The notes below the pieces were generated by a model. It was not told the DNA's origin, did not search any database, and was given only the letters and a program-made list of their open reading frames with translations. A DNA stretch of 64,000 nt, taken from the NCBI RefSeq assembly GCF_001428625.1, contig NZ_LMIE01000001.1, forward strand, positions 389,204 to 453,203. Reading direction: 5' to 3'. A program made the position numbers and the translations under genes. The stretch is from Hydrogenophaga sp. Root209. GTDB lineage: Bacteria; Pseudomonadota; Gammaproteobacteria; Burkholderiales; Burkholderiaceae_C. This document shows positions 1 to 6,560 of this stretch, piece by piece; positions within the stretch are counted from its first letter, which is position 1; each line of letters starts with the position of its first letter.

Positions 1-1932
1 ACTGAAGCCGGGCAGGTCCACCAGCGCACATTCGCCGAGCTTGTAGACGCGAAGGCCCGCGTCCAGGTACACCGGCAAGCCATCGGGGCGCACCTGGTAG
101 AAGGCGGCGCGCCCGCCGGCTTCACGCGCCTGCTCCACGAAGCGCCACACCAGCTCGCTCCACTCGGCCGCCGGGCCCACCGGGTCGTACAGCGCCACCC
201 ACGAGCGCCCGCGACGTCCGAACATGATGAAGGCGCGCTGCGAGTCCGACACCATCAAGCTCTTGTCGCCCATCATCACCAGCCCGGCACCGGCCGAGCC
301 CTGCGCGCGCACGATGCGCTCGGCCTGGTCAAGCGCGCCCGGGTCGGGCCTGACGAGCGCCGTGCGCGGGCGGCGCAGCAGCTGGCTCAAGGCCAGCATC
401 AGCGTGATGAGCGCCACCGCCACCATGGCGCGCAGCGAGCGCGGTGCAAAGCCGTCGAACTCGAACTGCCACCACACCTGGTTCACGTACTCCACGTCGC
501 GGTAGACAAAGAACAGCAGCGCCGTGAGCGCAACCAGCACCGCCGCCACCGCCGCCAGCCAGCCCCAGGTGAAGGCCTGGGAGAACAGCGCGGCCTTGCG
601 GTTGAAGTGGCGGCGCGACAGCACCAGCGAAGTGCCGAGCACGATCAGCAGCACCGCTTCGGACACCGCGATGCCCTTGGGCAGGCACAACACCAGGCTC
701 AACAGCACCAGCACCAGACCGGCCCACCACGAAGCGTCCAGCCGCAGGAACATGCCGCGCGCCACGAACAGCAGGGCCAGGCCCACGATGCTGCCCAGAA
801 AATGCGCCGCCTCCACCACCGGCAGCGGCATGTACCGCACCAGCAGGTCGGTCGCGTCCTGCGTGGCCGGCGTCACGCCCGACACCAGCAGCGCCACACC
901 CACCACCCAGGTGAAGGCCGAGAGCAACAACGGCGACAGGCTGGTGGCCGCCTTCACCACCGGTGTCGCCACGCCCCGGCGCAGCTCGGTGGCCGCCAGC
1001 CAGGTCATCGCCAGCGCCAGTGGCAACAGGTGGTAAACCACGCGGTACAGCACCAGCGCGCCCGCCAGTTGCTCGGCCGGCACCCGCTGGCCCAGCGCCA
1101 GCAGCATCACCGCTTCAAACACACCCAGACCGCCCGGCACATGGCTGATCACGCCCAGCGCGATGGCCAGCGCGAAAAACCCCACAAAAGCGGGAAACAC
1201 CACCGCATCCGACGGCAACAGCACCCACAGCGCCGCGGCCGCGGCCACCACATCCACCGCGGACACCAGCAGTTGCTGCGCGGCAATGGACGCGCTGGGC
1301 AGGCGCAGCAACAGGCCGGGAAACACTTTCTGCTCACCGCCGCGCATGCAGATGCCCAGGAAAACGCCCGCGGCCACCATCACAGCCACGCCCGCGAACT
1401 TCAGCAAGTCGGCGGGCAGTCCCAACATGGCTTGCACCGTGGCCGAGCCCCACACCAGTGCGGCCGCGCCCACCACGGCAATACCCAGCGTGAAGCCCAC
1501 CGCATTGAAGACGATGGCGCGCGAAATCAGGCCCGCCTCCAGCCCGGCTGCCCCATACAGCCGCAAGCGCACAGCGCCGCCCGTGAGCACACCCAGCCCG
1601 ATGGTGTTGGACAAGGCGTAAGCGATGAACGCGGTCTTGGCAACCACCGGGTAGGGCAGGCGCGCGCCAGCGTAGGCCAGCGCAGAGCGGTCGTAAAAAG
1701 TGAGGGCCAGGTAGCTCAGCGCTGTGGCCAGCACCGAGAGCAGCAGCACCGACAGCGGCGTGGCCCGCACCGCCGCCACGATCTGGTCGTAGCTGAGCTC
1801 GGCCATGACCTTGTGCGCCGCCTCCACCACCAGCGCACCCATCAACAGCGTCAGCGCGGCATACACCCACAGACGCCACTGACTGAGCCGGGAAATCAGG
1901 GTTTCGGGAGCGGGAACATTCACTAGCGACAT
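1..1932 (-). CDS. mprF: Lysylphosphatidylglycerol flippase/synthase MprF, 3' end missing
   Basis: The frame runs from the ATG at 1932 to the window edge without a stop, giving 644 codons of a protein family usually about 850 residues long. The first ~500 residues are a run of hydrophobic helices (flippase/UPF0104-type region, starting MSLVNVPAPETLISRL), and the last ~100 visible residues enter the soluble DUF2156 domain (for example SLMVSDSQRAFIMFGRRG, then WVALYDPVGP). MprF attaches lysine from Lys-tRNA to phosphatidylglycerol and flips the product, lowering membrane charge and sensitivity to cationic peptides. The DUF2156 catalytic region is only partly visible, so synthase activity cannot be judged and the amino acid used is unknown. 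Family assignment is from the combined architecture. Confidence 0.87.
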   Translation of the reverse strand, partial: MSLVNVPAPETLISRLSQWRLWVYAALTLLMGALVVEAAHKVMAELSYDQIVAAVRATPLSVLLLSVLATALSYLALTFYDRSALAYAGARLPYPVVAKTAFIAYALSNTIGLGVLTGGAVRLRLYGAAGLEAGLISRAIVFNAVGFTLGIAVVGAAALVWGSATVQAMLGLPADLLKFAGVAVMVAAGVFLGICMRGGEQKVFPGLLLRLPSASIAAQQLLVSAVDVVAAAAALWVLLPSDAVVFPAFVGFFALAIALGVISHVPGGLGVFEAVMLLALGQRVPAEQLAGALVLYRVVYHLLPLALAMTWLAATELRRGVATPVVKAATSLSPLLLSAFTWVVGVALLVSGVTPATQDATDLLVRYMPLPVVEAAHFLGSIVGLALLFVARGMFLRLDASWWAGLVLVLLSLVLCLPKGIAVSEAVLLIVLGTSLVLSRRHFNRKAALFSQAFTWGWLAAVAAVLVALTALLFFVYRDVEYVNQVWWQFEFDGFAPRSLRAMVAVALITLMLALSQLLRRPRTALVRPDPGALDQAERIVRAQGSAGAGLVMMGDKSLMVSDSQRAFIMFGRRGRSWVALYDPVGPAAEWSELVWRFVEQAREAGGRAAFYQVRPDGLPVYLDAGLRVYKLGECALVDLPGFS

Positions 1933-2042
1933 GGCTGGAGCGGGAGTCTGCAACCCGGCTGCGCACATGCGCAGGTCCCGGCCGCACAAAGCGGGTGCGG
2001 CAGTTTAGCGCTGGCCACTGCGCAGGCCCGACAATCGCCGGC

Positions 2043-2336
2043 ATGCCCCAGGCCCTGCGCTCCCTTCCGCCCTTCGCATGCCGCACCGGTTGTGCGGCCT
2101 GCTGCACCGCGCCCTCCATCAGCAGCCCCTTGCCCGGCCTGCCGATGGGCAAACCCGCCGGCATGGCCTGCCCGCAGCTTGACGCCGAACTGCGTTGCCG
2201 GCTGTTCGGTCAGCCCGAGCGCCCGGCGGTGTGCAGCTCACTCGCCCCCGGGCCCGAGATGTGCGGCAACAACCGCGAACACGCCATGGCCTGGCTGAGC
2301 CGGCTGGAACGCGACACCCAACCCCACCACCCATGA
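2043..2336 (+). CDS. YkgJ-type cysteine cluster protein
   Basis: A 97-residue protein with an N-terminal C-x3-C-x2-CC cluster (C13, C17, C20, C21) followed by three more cysteines (near CPQLDAELRC, AVCSS and EMCG). This is the YkgJ/UPF0153 pattern of small zinc- or iron-sulfur-binding proteins of unknown function. Its stop overlaps the ATG of the following Crp/Fnr gene in an ATGA arrangement, so the two are probably translated from one mRNA and may act together. The start at 2043 places the cluster about 12 residues in; an upstream in-frame start at 1995 would add a non-conserved extension. The metal is not determinable from sequence. Confidence 0.75.
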   Translation: MPQALRSLPPFACRTGCAACCTAPSISSPLPGLPMGKPAGMACPQLDAELRCRLFGQPERPAVCSSLAPGPEMCGNNREHAMAWLSRLERDTQPHHP

Positions 2337-2992
2337 ACACCACCGACTGGCACAGCCTCAGCCACCTCTACCCGGCGCTCGGGTCAGCCGTGTCGGCCGC
2401 CGACGCCGAGGCCCTGGGGGTGATGGACGTGCCCGCCGGCACCACCCTGTTTCGTGAACAGGAGCGCTGCGGCGGCTTTCCGCTGCTGCTCAGCGGCGAG
2501 GTGCGGGTCTCACGCTCGGCCAGCAGCGGGCGCGAGCTGGAGCTCTACCGCGTGGTGCCGGGCGAGATGTGCCTGGTGTCCTCGTCGTGCCTGTTCGTGG
2601 ACCAGCCGCTCAGCGCACACGGGGTCACGGTCAAGCCCACCCGGCTGGCGCTGCTGGCGCCCGCAGCGTTCCGCGCCGCGCTGGCCCACACCGACTTTCG
2701 GGACTTCGTGCTCGGCCTGTTCGCCGCGCGCCTGGCCGATCTCACCGGCCTGATCGAGGCCATTGCCTTCCAGCGGCTCGACAGCCGCCTGGCCGCCGCC
2801 CTGCTCGGCCACGGCACCCAGGTGCACGCCACCCACCAGGCGCTGGCCGACGAACTGGGCACGGTGCGCGAAATCGTCACCCGCCTGCTGCACCGCTTCG
2901 AGCGCGACGGCTGGGTGGAGCTCTCGCGCGAGCGCATCACCGTGCGCGACAGCGCCGCCCTGCGCGCACTCGCGGCCCTGCAACCCCGCTGA
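2333..2992 (+). CDS. Crp/Fnr-family transcriptional regulator
   Basis: A 219-residue regulator with an N-terminal cyclic-nucleotide-binding-like beta roll (residues ~15-120) and a C-terminal winged helix (~150-215). The recognition helix reads VREIVTRLL, with R179, E180 and R184 in the positions that E. coli CRP uses (RETVGR) to read TGTGA half-sites. The cAMP-pocket signature is not evident. Three cysteines (C46, C80, C86) lie in the sensory domain, so a redox, metal or sulfur signal is possible (inference). The start ATG overlaps the stop of the YkgJ gene. A perfect TGTGA-N6-TCACA palindrome lies 9 bases after its stop, before the DUF2892 gene. Confidence 0.88.
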   Translation: MNTTDWHSLSHLYPALGSAVSAADAEALGVMDVPAGTTLFREQERCGGFPLLLSGEVRVSRSASSGRELELYRVVPGEMCLVSSSCLFVDQPLSAHGVTVKPTRLALLAPAAFRAALAHTDFRDFVLGLFAARLADLTGLIEAIAFQRLDSRLAAALLGHGTQVHATHQALADELGTVREIVTRLLHRFERDGWVELSRERITVRDSAALRALAALQPR

Positions 2993-3001
2993 CAGCCGCC
3001 C

Positions 3002-3021
3002 TATGTGACCCAGGTCACATA
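3002..3021. promoter_or_regulatory. CRP-type palindromic operator
   Basis: TATGTGACC and GGTCACATA form perfect 9-base arms around a 2-base centre, which contains the CRP consensus TGTGA-N6-TCACA exactly. It lies between the Crp/Fnr gene stop (2992) and the DUF2892 start (3096), about 75 bases before that start. The recognition helix of the adjacent Crp/Fnr protein has CRP-type R-E-x3-R contacts, so it is the first candidate to bind here; a genome-wide CRP homologue is the alternative. Confidence 0.75.
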
Positions 3022-3095
3022 CCCGGCCTGCGCCCGCGAGCCCAATGGCTGCACACCACCCCGCTGCGGGGCGGCCCAGTCAACGGAGAATCACC

Positions 3096-3287
3096 ATGAC
3101 CAAAAACGTCGGCGGCATCGACCGCGCCCTTCGCATCGCCATCGGTCTGGCCCTCATCGCCGCGGCCGCCACCGGCACCGTCGGCCTGTGGGGCTACATC
3201 GGCGTGCTGCTCCTGCTCACCGGCCTGGTGGGCTGGTGCCCGCCCTACGCCATGCTGGGCTTCAACACCTGCGCCATGAAGAAGTGA
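3096..3287 (+). CDS. DUF2892 (YgaP-like) small membrane protein
   Basis: A 63-residue protein starting MTKNVGGIDRALRI, with two hydrophobic segments (about residues 10-27 and 32-50), a WCPPYAMLG stretch and a C-terminal NTCAMKK. This matches DUF2892, the domain that forms the membrane part of rhodanese YgaP but often occurs alone. A GGAGAA ribosome site lies 5 bases before the ATG at 3096. The two cysteines (in GWCPPY and NTCA) are typical of the family. A perfect CRP-type palindrome upstream suggests control by the neighbouring Crp/Fnr regulator. The function is unknown; a role in sulfur or redox handling is inference from YgaP. Confidence 0.85.
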   Translation: MTKNVGGIDRALRIAIGLALIAAAATGTVGLWGYIGVLLLLTGLVGWCPPYAMLGFNTCAMKK

Positions 3288-3293
3288 ACTGTC

Positions 3294-3332
3294 GGGCGCT
3301 TCTGTCCTTGCTGGGACACGACAGACGCGCCC
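3294..3332 (+). terminator. Strong hairpin after DUF2892 gene, no T-run
   Basis: GGGCGCTTCTGTC (3294-3306) pairs with GACAGACGCGCCC (3320-3332) over 13 positions with one mismatch. A competing inner stem TGTCC/GGACA is also possible. It begins 6 bases after the DUF2892 stop, as a terminator would, but no U-tract follows, so it may instead be a 3'-end stabiliser or act with Rho. Confidence 0.4.
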
Positions 3333-3387
3333 AAGCGGCATAAAGTGCAGGGCTCGCGCCCGGTCGAGGCGCGCCAGGAGACACCCC

Positions 3388-4158
3388 ATGCACATCCCGT
3401 CCCTCAGAGAAGTCGTCAGTGCCGAAGAATGGGCGCTGCGTTGTGACCTCGCCGCCTGCTACCGGCTCGTCGCCGCCTACGGCTGGAGCGATCTGGTCTT
3501 CACCCACATCAGCGCCAAGCTGCCCGATTCGGTCACCGGCGGCGAACACCACTTCCTCATCAACCCCTATGGCCTCATGTTTGACGAGATCACGGCCAGC
3601 AGCCTGGTCAAGGTCGACATGGCGTGCAACAAGCTGCTCGACTCGCCCTTCCCGGTGAACCCGGCCGGCTTCGTGATCCACAGCGCCGTGCACGAAGCGC
3701 GGCCCGAAGCCGGCTGCGTGATGCACACCCACTCGCGCGCCGGCGTGGCCGTGAGCGCGCAGAAGGCCGGCATCCTGCCCATCAGCCAGCAAAGCACCTT
3801 CGTGCTCGCCTCGCTGGCGTATCACACGTACGAGGGCGTGGCCCTGCGAGCGGAAGAAAAGGTGCGCCTGCAGGCCGACCTGGGCAAAGCCAACCACCTC
3901 GTGCTGCGCAACCACGGCCTGCTCACCGTGGGCAAGACCATCCCCGACGCCTTCCTGGCCATGTACACGCTGGAGAACACCTGCCGCATCCAGATCGACG
4001 CCCTGGCCGGCGGGACCGAACTCACCCAGGTCGACCCCGCCATCCTGGCAGGCATGGCCGACGTGATGCGCGTGGCCACGGCCGGGTTGGGTTCGCAGCT
4101 GGCTTGGCCGGCGTTGTTGCGCAAGGTCGAGAAGCTGGATCCGGGGTACAGGACTTGA
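3388..4158 (+). CDS. Class II aldolase/adducin family protein
   Basis: A 256-residue protein with the class II aldolase fold. The zinc ligands are visible as H113 and H115 in MHTHSRAG and H176 in LRNHGLLTVG; the family's phosphate-binding and acidic residues lie in the stretch around residues 55-80. AGGAGA lies about 6 bases before the ATG at 3388. Members near 250 residues that lack a phosphosugar context are usually annotated only as class II aldolase/adducin-like in Burkholderiales; substrates could be fuculose-type phosphates or other short ketols, and nothing nearby identifies one. It stands alone between the DUF2892 gene and the cassette-like island. Confidence 0.87.
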   Translation: MHIPSLREVVSAEEWALRCDLAACYRLVAAYGWSDLVFTHISAKLPDSVTGGEHHFLINPYGLMFDEITASSLVKVDMACNKLLDSPFPVNPAGFVIHSAVHEARPEAGCVMHTHSRAGVAVSAQKAGILPISQQSTFVLASLAYHTYEGVALRAEEKVRLQADLGKANHLVLRNHGLLTVGKTIPDAFLAMYTLENTCRIQIDALAGGTELTQVDPAILAGMADVMRVATAGLGSQLAWPALLRKVEKLDPGYRT

Positions 4159-4207
4159 GCGTCTCTGAACGGCCAGGAGCAGCCGGTGGGGTACTTCCGA
4201 AGCGGAC

Positions 4208-4279
4208 GTTCAACGCTTGACATGAGAGGCGGCCGAGTGCGTTAGCTCTCGGACGTCCCTCTCGATGGGAGGGTCAGGC
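4208..4279 (-). other. attC-like imperfect palindrome after the DUF4304 gene
   Basis: Read on the minus strand, a GCCTGAC heptamer (4279-4273) opens the element and TCAAGC-GTTGAAC (4220-4208) closes it; GTTGAAC fits the integron core GTTRRRY, and the preceding TCAAGC matches the usual attC 3' end. Between them CATCGAGAGG can pair with CCTCTCATG leaving one unpaired base, and CCGAG pairs with CTCGG around the loop. The 72-base size, the bulged base and the position 2 bases after a gene stop are all as in integron attC sites. The opening heptamer deviates from RYYYAAC at one base. Confidence 0.45.
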
Positions 4280-4280
4280 G

Positions 4281-4721
4281 TTACTTTGCTTGCGCCGCAA
4301 GATTGGCTGCCTCATGAAGGACCAATCCCTTTTTGGAACCGCCTGATTCCAGATAGCGCCGTATGCCAGAGAGAGTGGCCAGGTCATTTAGCCAAGCTAC
4401 TCCATCTATGAGAATCGCTTCGATGAGTGCTTGAGTTGGAACTTCGTTTGCATTTGCAGCGACAACGCATTGCTCACGCTCTGATTGCGTTACTCGTTCC
4501 AGCCGGACTTGGACGTGACACCGGTTTTCGGGTGGATTTTGTTCTTCACCAAGCGACCTGACGTAGACGCCAAGGTTCACATACATGTTGTCTCCGTATG
4601 GGCTCTTCTGCAGATTCAGAACTTGTATGACGTCAGGACAGTGGCGCCTCCAAGTCTTTGCCTTCTTCTTGAAGCCGCTGACTTTAAGAAAAGGTGCGAT
4701 GGCTGTTTCTAGAGGGAGCAT
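4281..4721 (-). CDS. DUF4304 domain protein, cassette-like gene
   Basis: A 146-residue protein beginning MLPLETAIAPFLKVSGFKKK. The segment around residues 15-55 (KTWRRHCPDVIQVLNLQKS, then YVNLGVYVRSL) is the DUF4304 signature; the domain has no assigned function. Base composition and codon use are clearly less GC-rich than the neighbours. On its strand the ATG follows a GCTAGGC heptamer by only 7 bases and no strong ribosome site is visible, as in integron gene cassettes; an attC-like palindrome follows the stop. It is probably horizontally acquired (inference). There is no sign of frameshift or truncation. Confidence 0.75.
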   Translation of the reverse strand: MLPLETAIAPFLKVSGFKKKAKTWRRHCPDVIQVLNLQKSPYGDNMYVNLGVYVRSLGEEQNPPENRCHVQVRLERVTQSEREQCVVAANANEVPTQALIEAILIDGVAWLNDLATLSGIRRYLESGGSKKGLVLHEAANLAAQAK

Positions 4722-4728
4722 TAGTGAC

Positions 4729-4793
4729 GCCTAGCGTTTGAGCTGAGCGGGTCCGCTCGAGCGAAGGGGTAGGCCGTGCCGCGCGCGTTGGGT
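4729..4793 (-). other. Degenerate attC-like site between two cassette-like genes
   Basis: On the minus strand the element opens with ACCCAAC (4793-4787, a perfect RYYYAAC) and closes with CTCAAAC-GCTAGGC (4741-4729), one base off the GTTRRRY core. Its 65-base length, the CTCAAAC just before the core and the start codon 7 bases downstream resemble attC sites. Internally GAGCGG pairs with CCGCTC. The core substitution (GCTAGGC) means it may be inactive, or not an attC at all. Confidence 0.4.
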
Positions 4794-4828
4794 AATTGTT
4801 TCCGGGCTACAGGGTATGTTCGAGTAGC

Positions 4829-5350
4829 TCATGTCGCAGCCAGTGCTGAACGGGCCAAGAGGGATTGCATGCGGATGTTCATTTCGAGCATCGTCTTCGA
4901 GAACTGTTGTACCGCGGCAAGTTTCAGAACTGGCTGTCCGGGCTCGTGAGTGAGGACAATGCCCGCATCTTCATCGTGCAACTGCTCGCCGAGCGCGAGG
5001 CTAACCGAAAGCGGGTTGTGCAAGATCTTGTTTCTCATTGGTGCGGTGGCGCGGGCTTCTTCGAGAAACACCGTCCACTCATCTGCGAGTTCGACTTCTC
5101 CTCGCGCCTTCAGGTGCTCGCAGACGAGTTCTCTGGCTTTCTCAACTCGATCCTGATAGGGGAGTTTCGCCATTTTTGCTCTGTCTTGAGGGCTCCCCAG
5201 CATTTCGACGAGCGCGTAACTCAGACCTTCTAGTTGCGCGAAGTAGCAGGCGATCCAGCCATACGCGTCAAGCCAAAAGCCACTGAGATCGTCTGTTGAC
5301 ACTTTGATATAGCGCTCAATCGACGGAATGGGGACTTGTGGGGTGCTCAT
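4829..5350 (-). CDS. Hypothetical HEPN-like protein with RNxxxH motif, cassette-like gene
   Basis: A 173-residue, mostly helical protein from the ATG at 5350 (MSTPQVPIPSIERY). Residues 106-111 read RNKILH, the RNxxxH signature of HEPN-superfamily RNases, in a context (APMRNKILHNPL) typical of such helices. I do not recognise a named family. The ATG lies 6 bases after a perfect GTTAGGC integron core (5363-5357, minus strand). The open frame extends upstream to 5524, but the extension crosses the core site and is unlikely to be translated. HEPN proteins with this motif are often toxins or anti-phage effectors; whether this one is a nuclease, and whether the DUF4304 protein is a partner, is inference. 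Confidence 0.6.
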   Translation of the reverse strand: MSTPQVPIPSIERYIKVSTDDLSGFWLDAYGWIACYFAQLEGLSYALVEMLGSPQDRAKMAKLPYQDRVEKARELVCEHLKARGEVELADEWTVFLEEARATAPMRNKILHNPLSVSLALGEQLHDEDAGIVLTHEPGQPVLKLAAVQQFSKTMLEMNIRMQSLLARSALAAT

Positions 5351-5695
5351 TGCGTGGCCTAACTTAATGTACCCCGCAGAGCCTGTGGGATAAGCTGGGT
5401 GGTGCGGGATATTCTGGTCACGGGGTCTTCCAGAAAATGGCTTGAAGCCTGATTCAAGGCGATGCACCGCCTGAAAATCCAAGTATAAAAATCCTTGAAA
5501 CCAGGCACGCGTGCCCTGACGCAAATATAGCTTCCGAACAGACGCAGTTCGTGACCGTCAACTGCCCATCCCTTGGACAGCAGAGCAAGCTGTACCAATG
5601 ACCGGTTTGGGACGGGATGCCCACCGTCGCCTCAGGGCCCAACTCAGACTTCCGTTGCCACCAGTCCTATCGGGGGCCGCCGTCGTAAAGACGTT
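5351..5695. other. Gene-free stretch with integron core-like heptamers
   Basis: This 345-base stretch separates the cassette-like island from the kinase-like gene. It holds GTTAGGC on the minus strand (5363-5357), preceded by CATTAA, directly before the HEPN-like gene, and a second GTTRRRY match, GTTGGGC (5643-5637, minus). No integrase gene or convincing protein frame is present; the frame between 5359 and 5598 starts with TTG and matches nothing I know. It may be a cassette remnant or the boundary of an acquired segment. Confidence 0.4.
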
Positions 5696-6451
5696 TCAAG
5701 CAGCCCGCCCCACGAACGCGGTCATACCCTCCAGCACTGTCCGCAACCGCATGAGCTCGCGCGAGCCGTCCAGCCGGGGTGACAACGATGCCAGCTTCGA
5801 CACCCAGCCCAGGCGCGGCAGCAGGTGCGCGATGAAGCCGCGCAGGGTGGGGCCGCCGGTACCCGCGTCGGCGTAAGCCTGCAGCACCGCGCGCACCGCG
5901 TCCGGCCCCTGCGGCTGCAGGTAGCGCGCCAGTGACAACAACAGCTGCAGCGCGTCGTACACCTGCACCGTGGCCAGCGCCATGCCGGGTTGCAGGCGCT
6001 CTTCAAAGTCGAGGCGGGCGAAGTGTTCGCCGTTCCAGGTGAGGTTGCGGGTCTGGGCGCCGCCGTGCCAGTGGCCGCGGGTGTGGAAGCTGGCCAGGTC
6101 GGCGCTGGCGGCGCACATCAGCGCCAGGTGTTCACCGTCGGGCAGGCGGTGCAGCACATGGTCCAGCGTGTCGCCAATGTCGCTGGTGGTCAGTGAAAAC
6201 CCGTCGAAGGCCAGCACGGTGGGCACGTGTTCGCCGGCGGCCGCCAGAGCCAGCAAGCGCTGGTGCTCAAAGGCCAGCAGCTCGGCGCCATCGGTCTGGC
6301 GCACCGCGTGCCACGGCACCGGCACACCGACGAAATGCGCGAACACCCAGATGCTGACGGACTTGCGCCAGCTGCGCAACGGCCGGTCGGCGGTCTTGGT
6401 CCAGGTCTTGGCGGACGGGGTGGGGGCGGCAGGGGCGGTGGGGGTGTTCAA
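5696..6451 (-). CDS. Kinase-fold protein (BUD32/lipopolysaccharide-kinase-like)
   Basis: A 251-residue protein whose core resembles the small-molecule/protein-kinase fold: HWHGGAQTRN (catalytic-loop-like, about residues 130-140) followed by LDFEERL (DFG-like DFE). An ATP-lobe lysine is probably in the N-terminal region (KSVSIWVF). Burkholderiales homologues are often labelled BUD32- or toluene-tolerance-like; the substrate is unknown. The frame begins at a TTG (6451) with an in-frame TAA just upstream and no ATG in the N-terminal third, so the start is uncertain. It is the last gene on the minus strand after the polyamine genes, separated by a GC-rich repeat, so its role in that pathway is unproven. 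Confidence 0.6.
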   Translation of the reverse strand: MNTPTAPAAPTPSAKTWTKTADRPLRSWRKSVSIWVFAHFVGVPVPWHAVRQTDGAELLAFEHQRLLALAAAGEHVPTVLAFDGFSLTTSDIGDTLDHVLHRLPDGEHLALMCAASADLASFHTRGHWHGGAQTRNLTWNGEHFARLDFEERLQPGMALATVQVYDALQLLLSLARYLQPQGPDAVRAVLQAYADAGTGGPTLRGFIAHLLPRLGWVSKLASLSPRLDGSRELMRLRTVLEGMTAFVGRAA

Positions 6452-6477
6452 GCAGCCGGATTATCCAGAAACCCGGG

Positions 6478-6556
6478 CACCCGCGGAACTGGCTCTGCCA
6501 GGCCGCAGGGTGCGCCCCCTTGAGGGGGTGACGCCGCAGGCGGCGCGGGGGTGCCT
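6478..6556 (+). repeat. Dispersed GC-rich intergenic repeat, copy 1
   Basis: The segment CGGAACTGGCTCTGCCAGG, followed by CCGCAGGGTG and then CCCCC..GGGGG and GCCGC..GCGGC hairpins, recurs in inverted orientation at 18859-18940. It sits between the second glutamine-synthetase-like gene and the kinase-like gene. The hairpin content could terminate or stabilise transcripts; the sequence similarity between the two copies is direct observation, its function is inference. Confidence 0.7.
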
Positions 6557-6560
6557 TCGA

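Noticed and set aside
607-1926. A 439-codon plus-strand frame, Gln/His/Arg-rich
   Set aside because: Antisense of mprF; the composition is that of complemented membrane-protein codons, with no recognisable domain.
5359-5598. A small minus-strand frame that could be an integrase fragment
   Set aside because: It starts with TTG, ends inside the GTTAGGC core, and shows none of the tyrosine-recombinase residues (R, H-x-x-R, Y).
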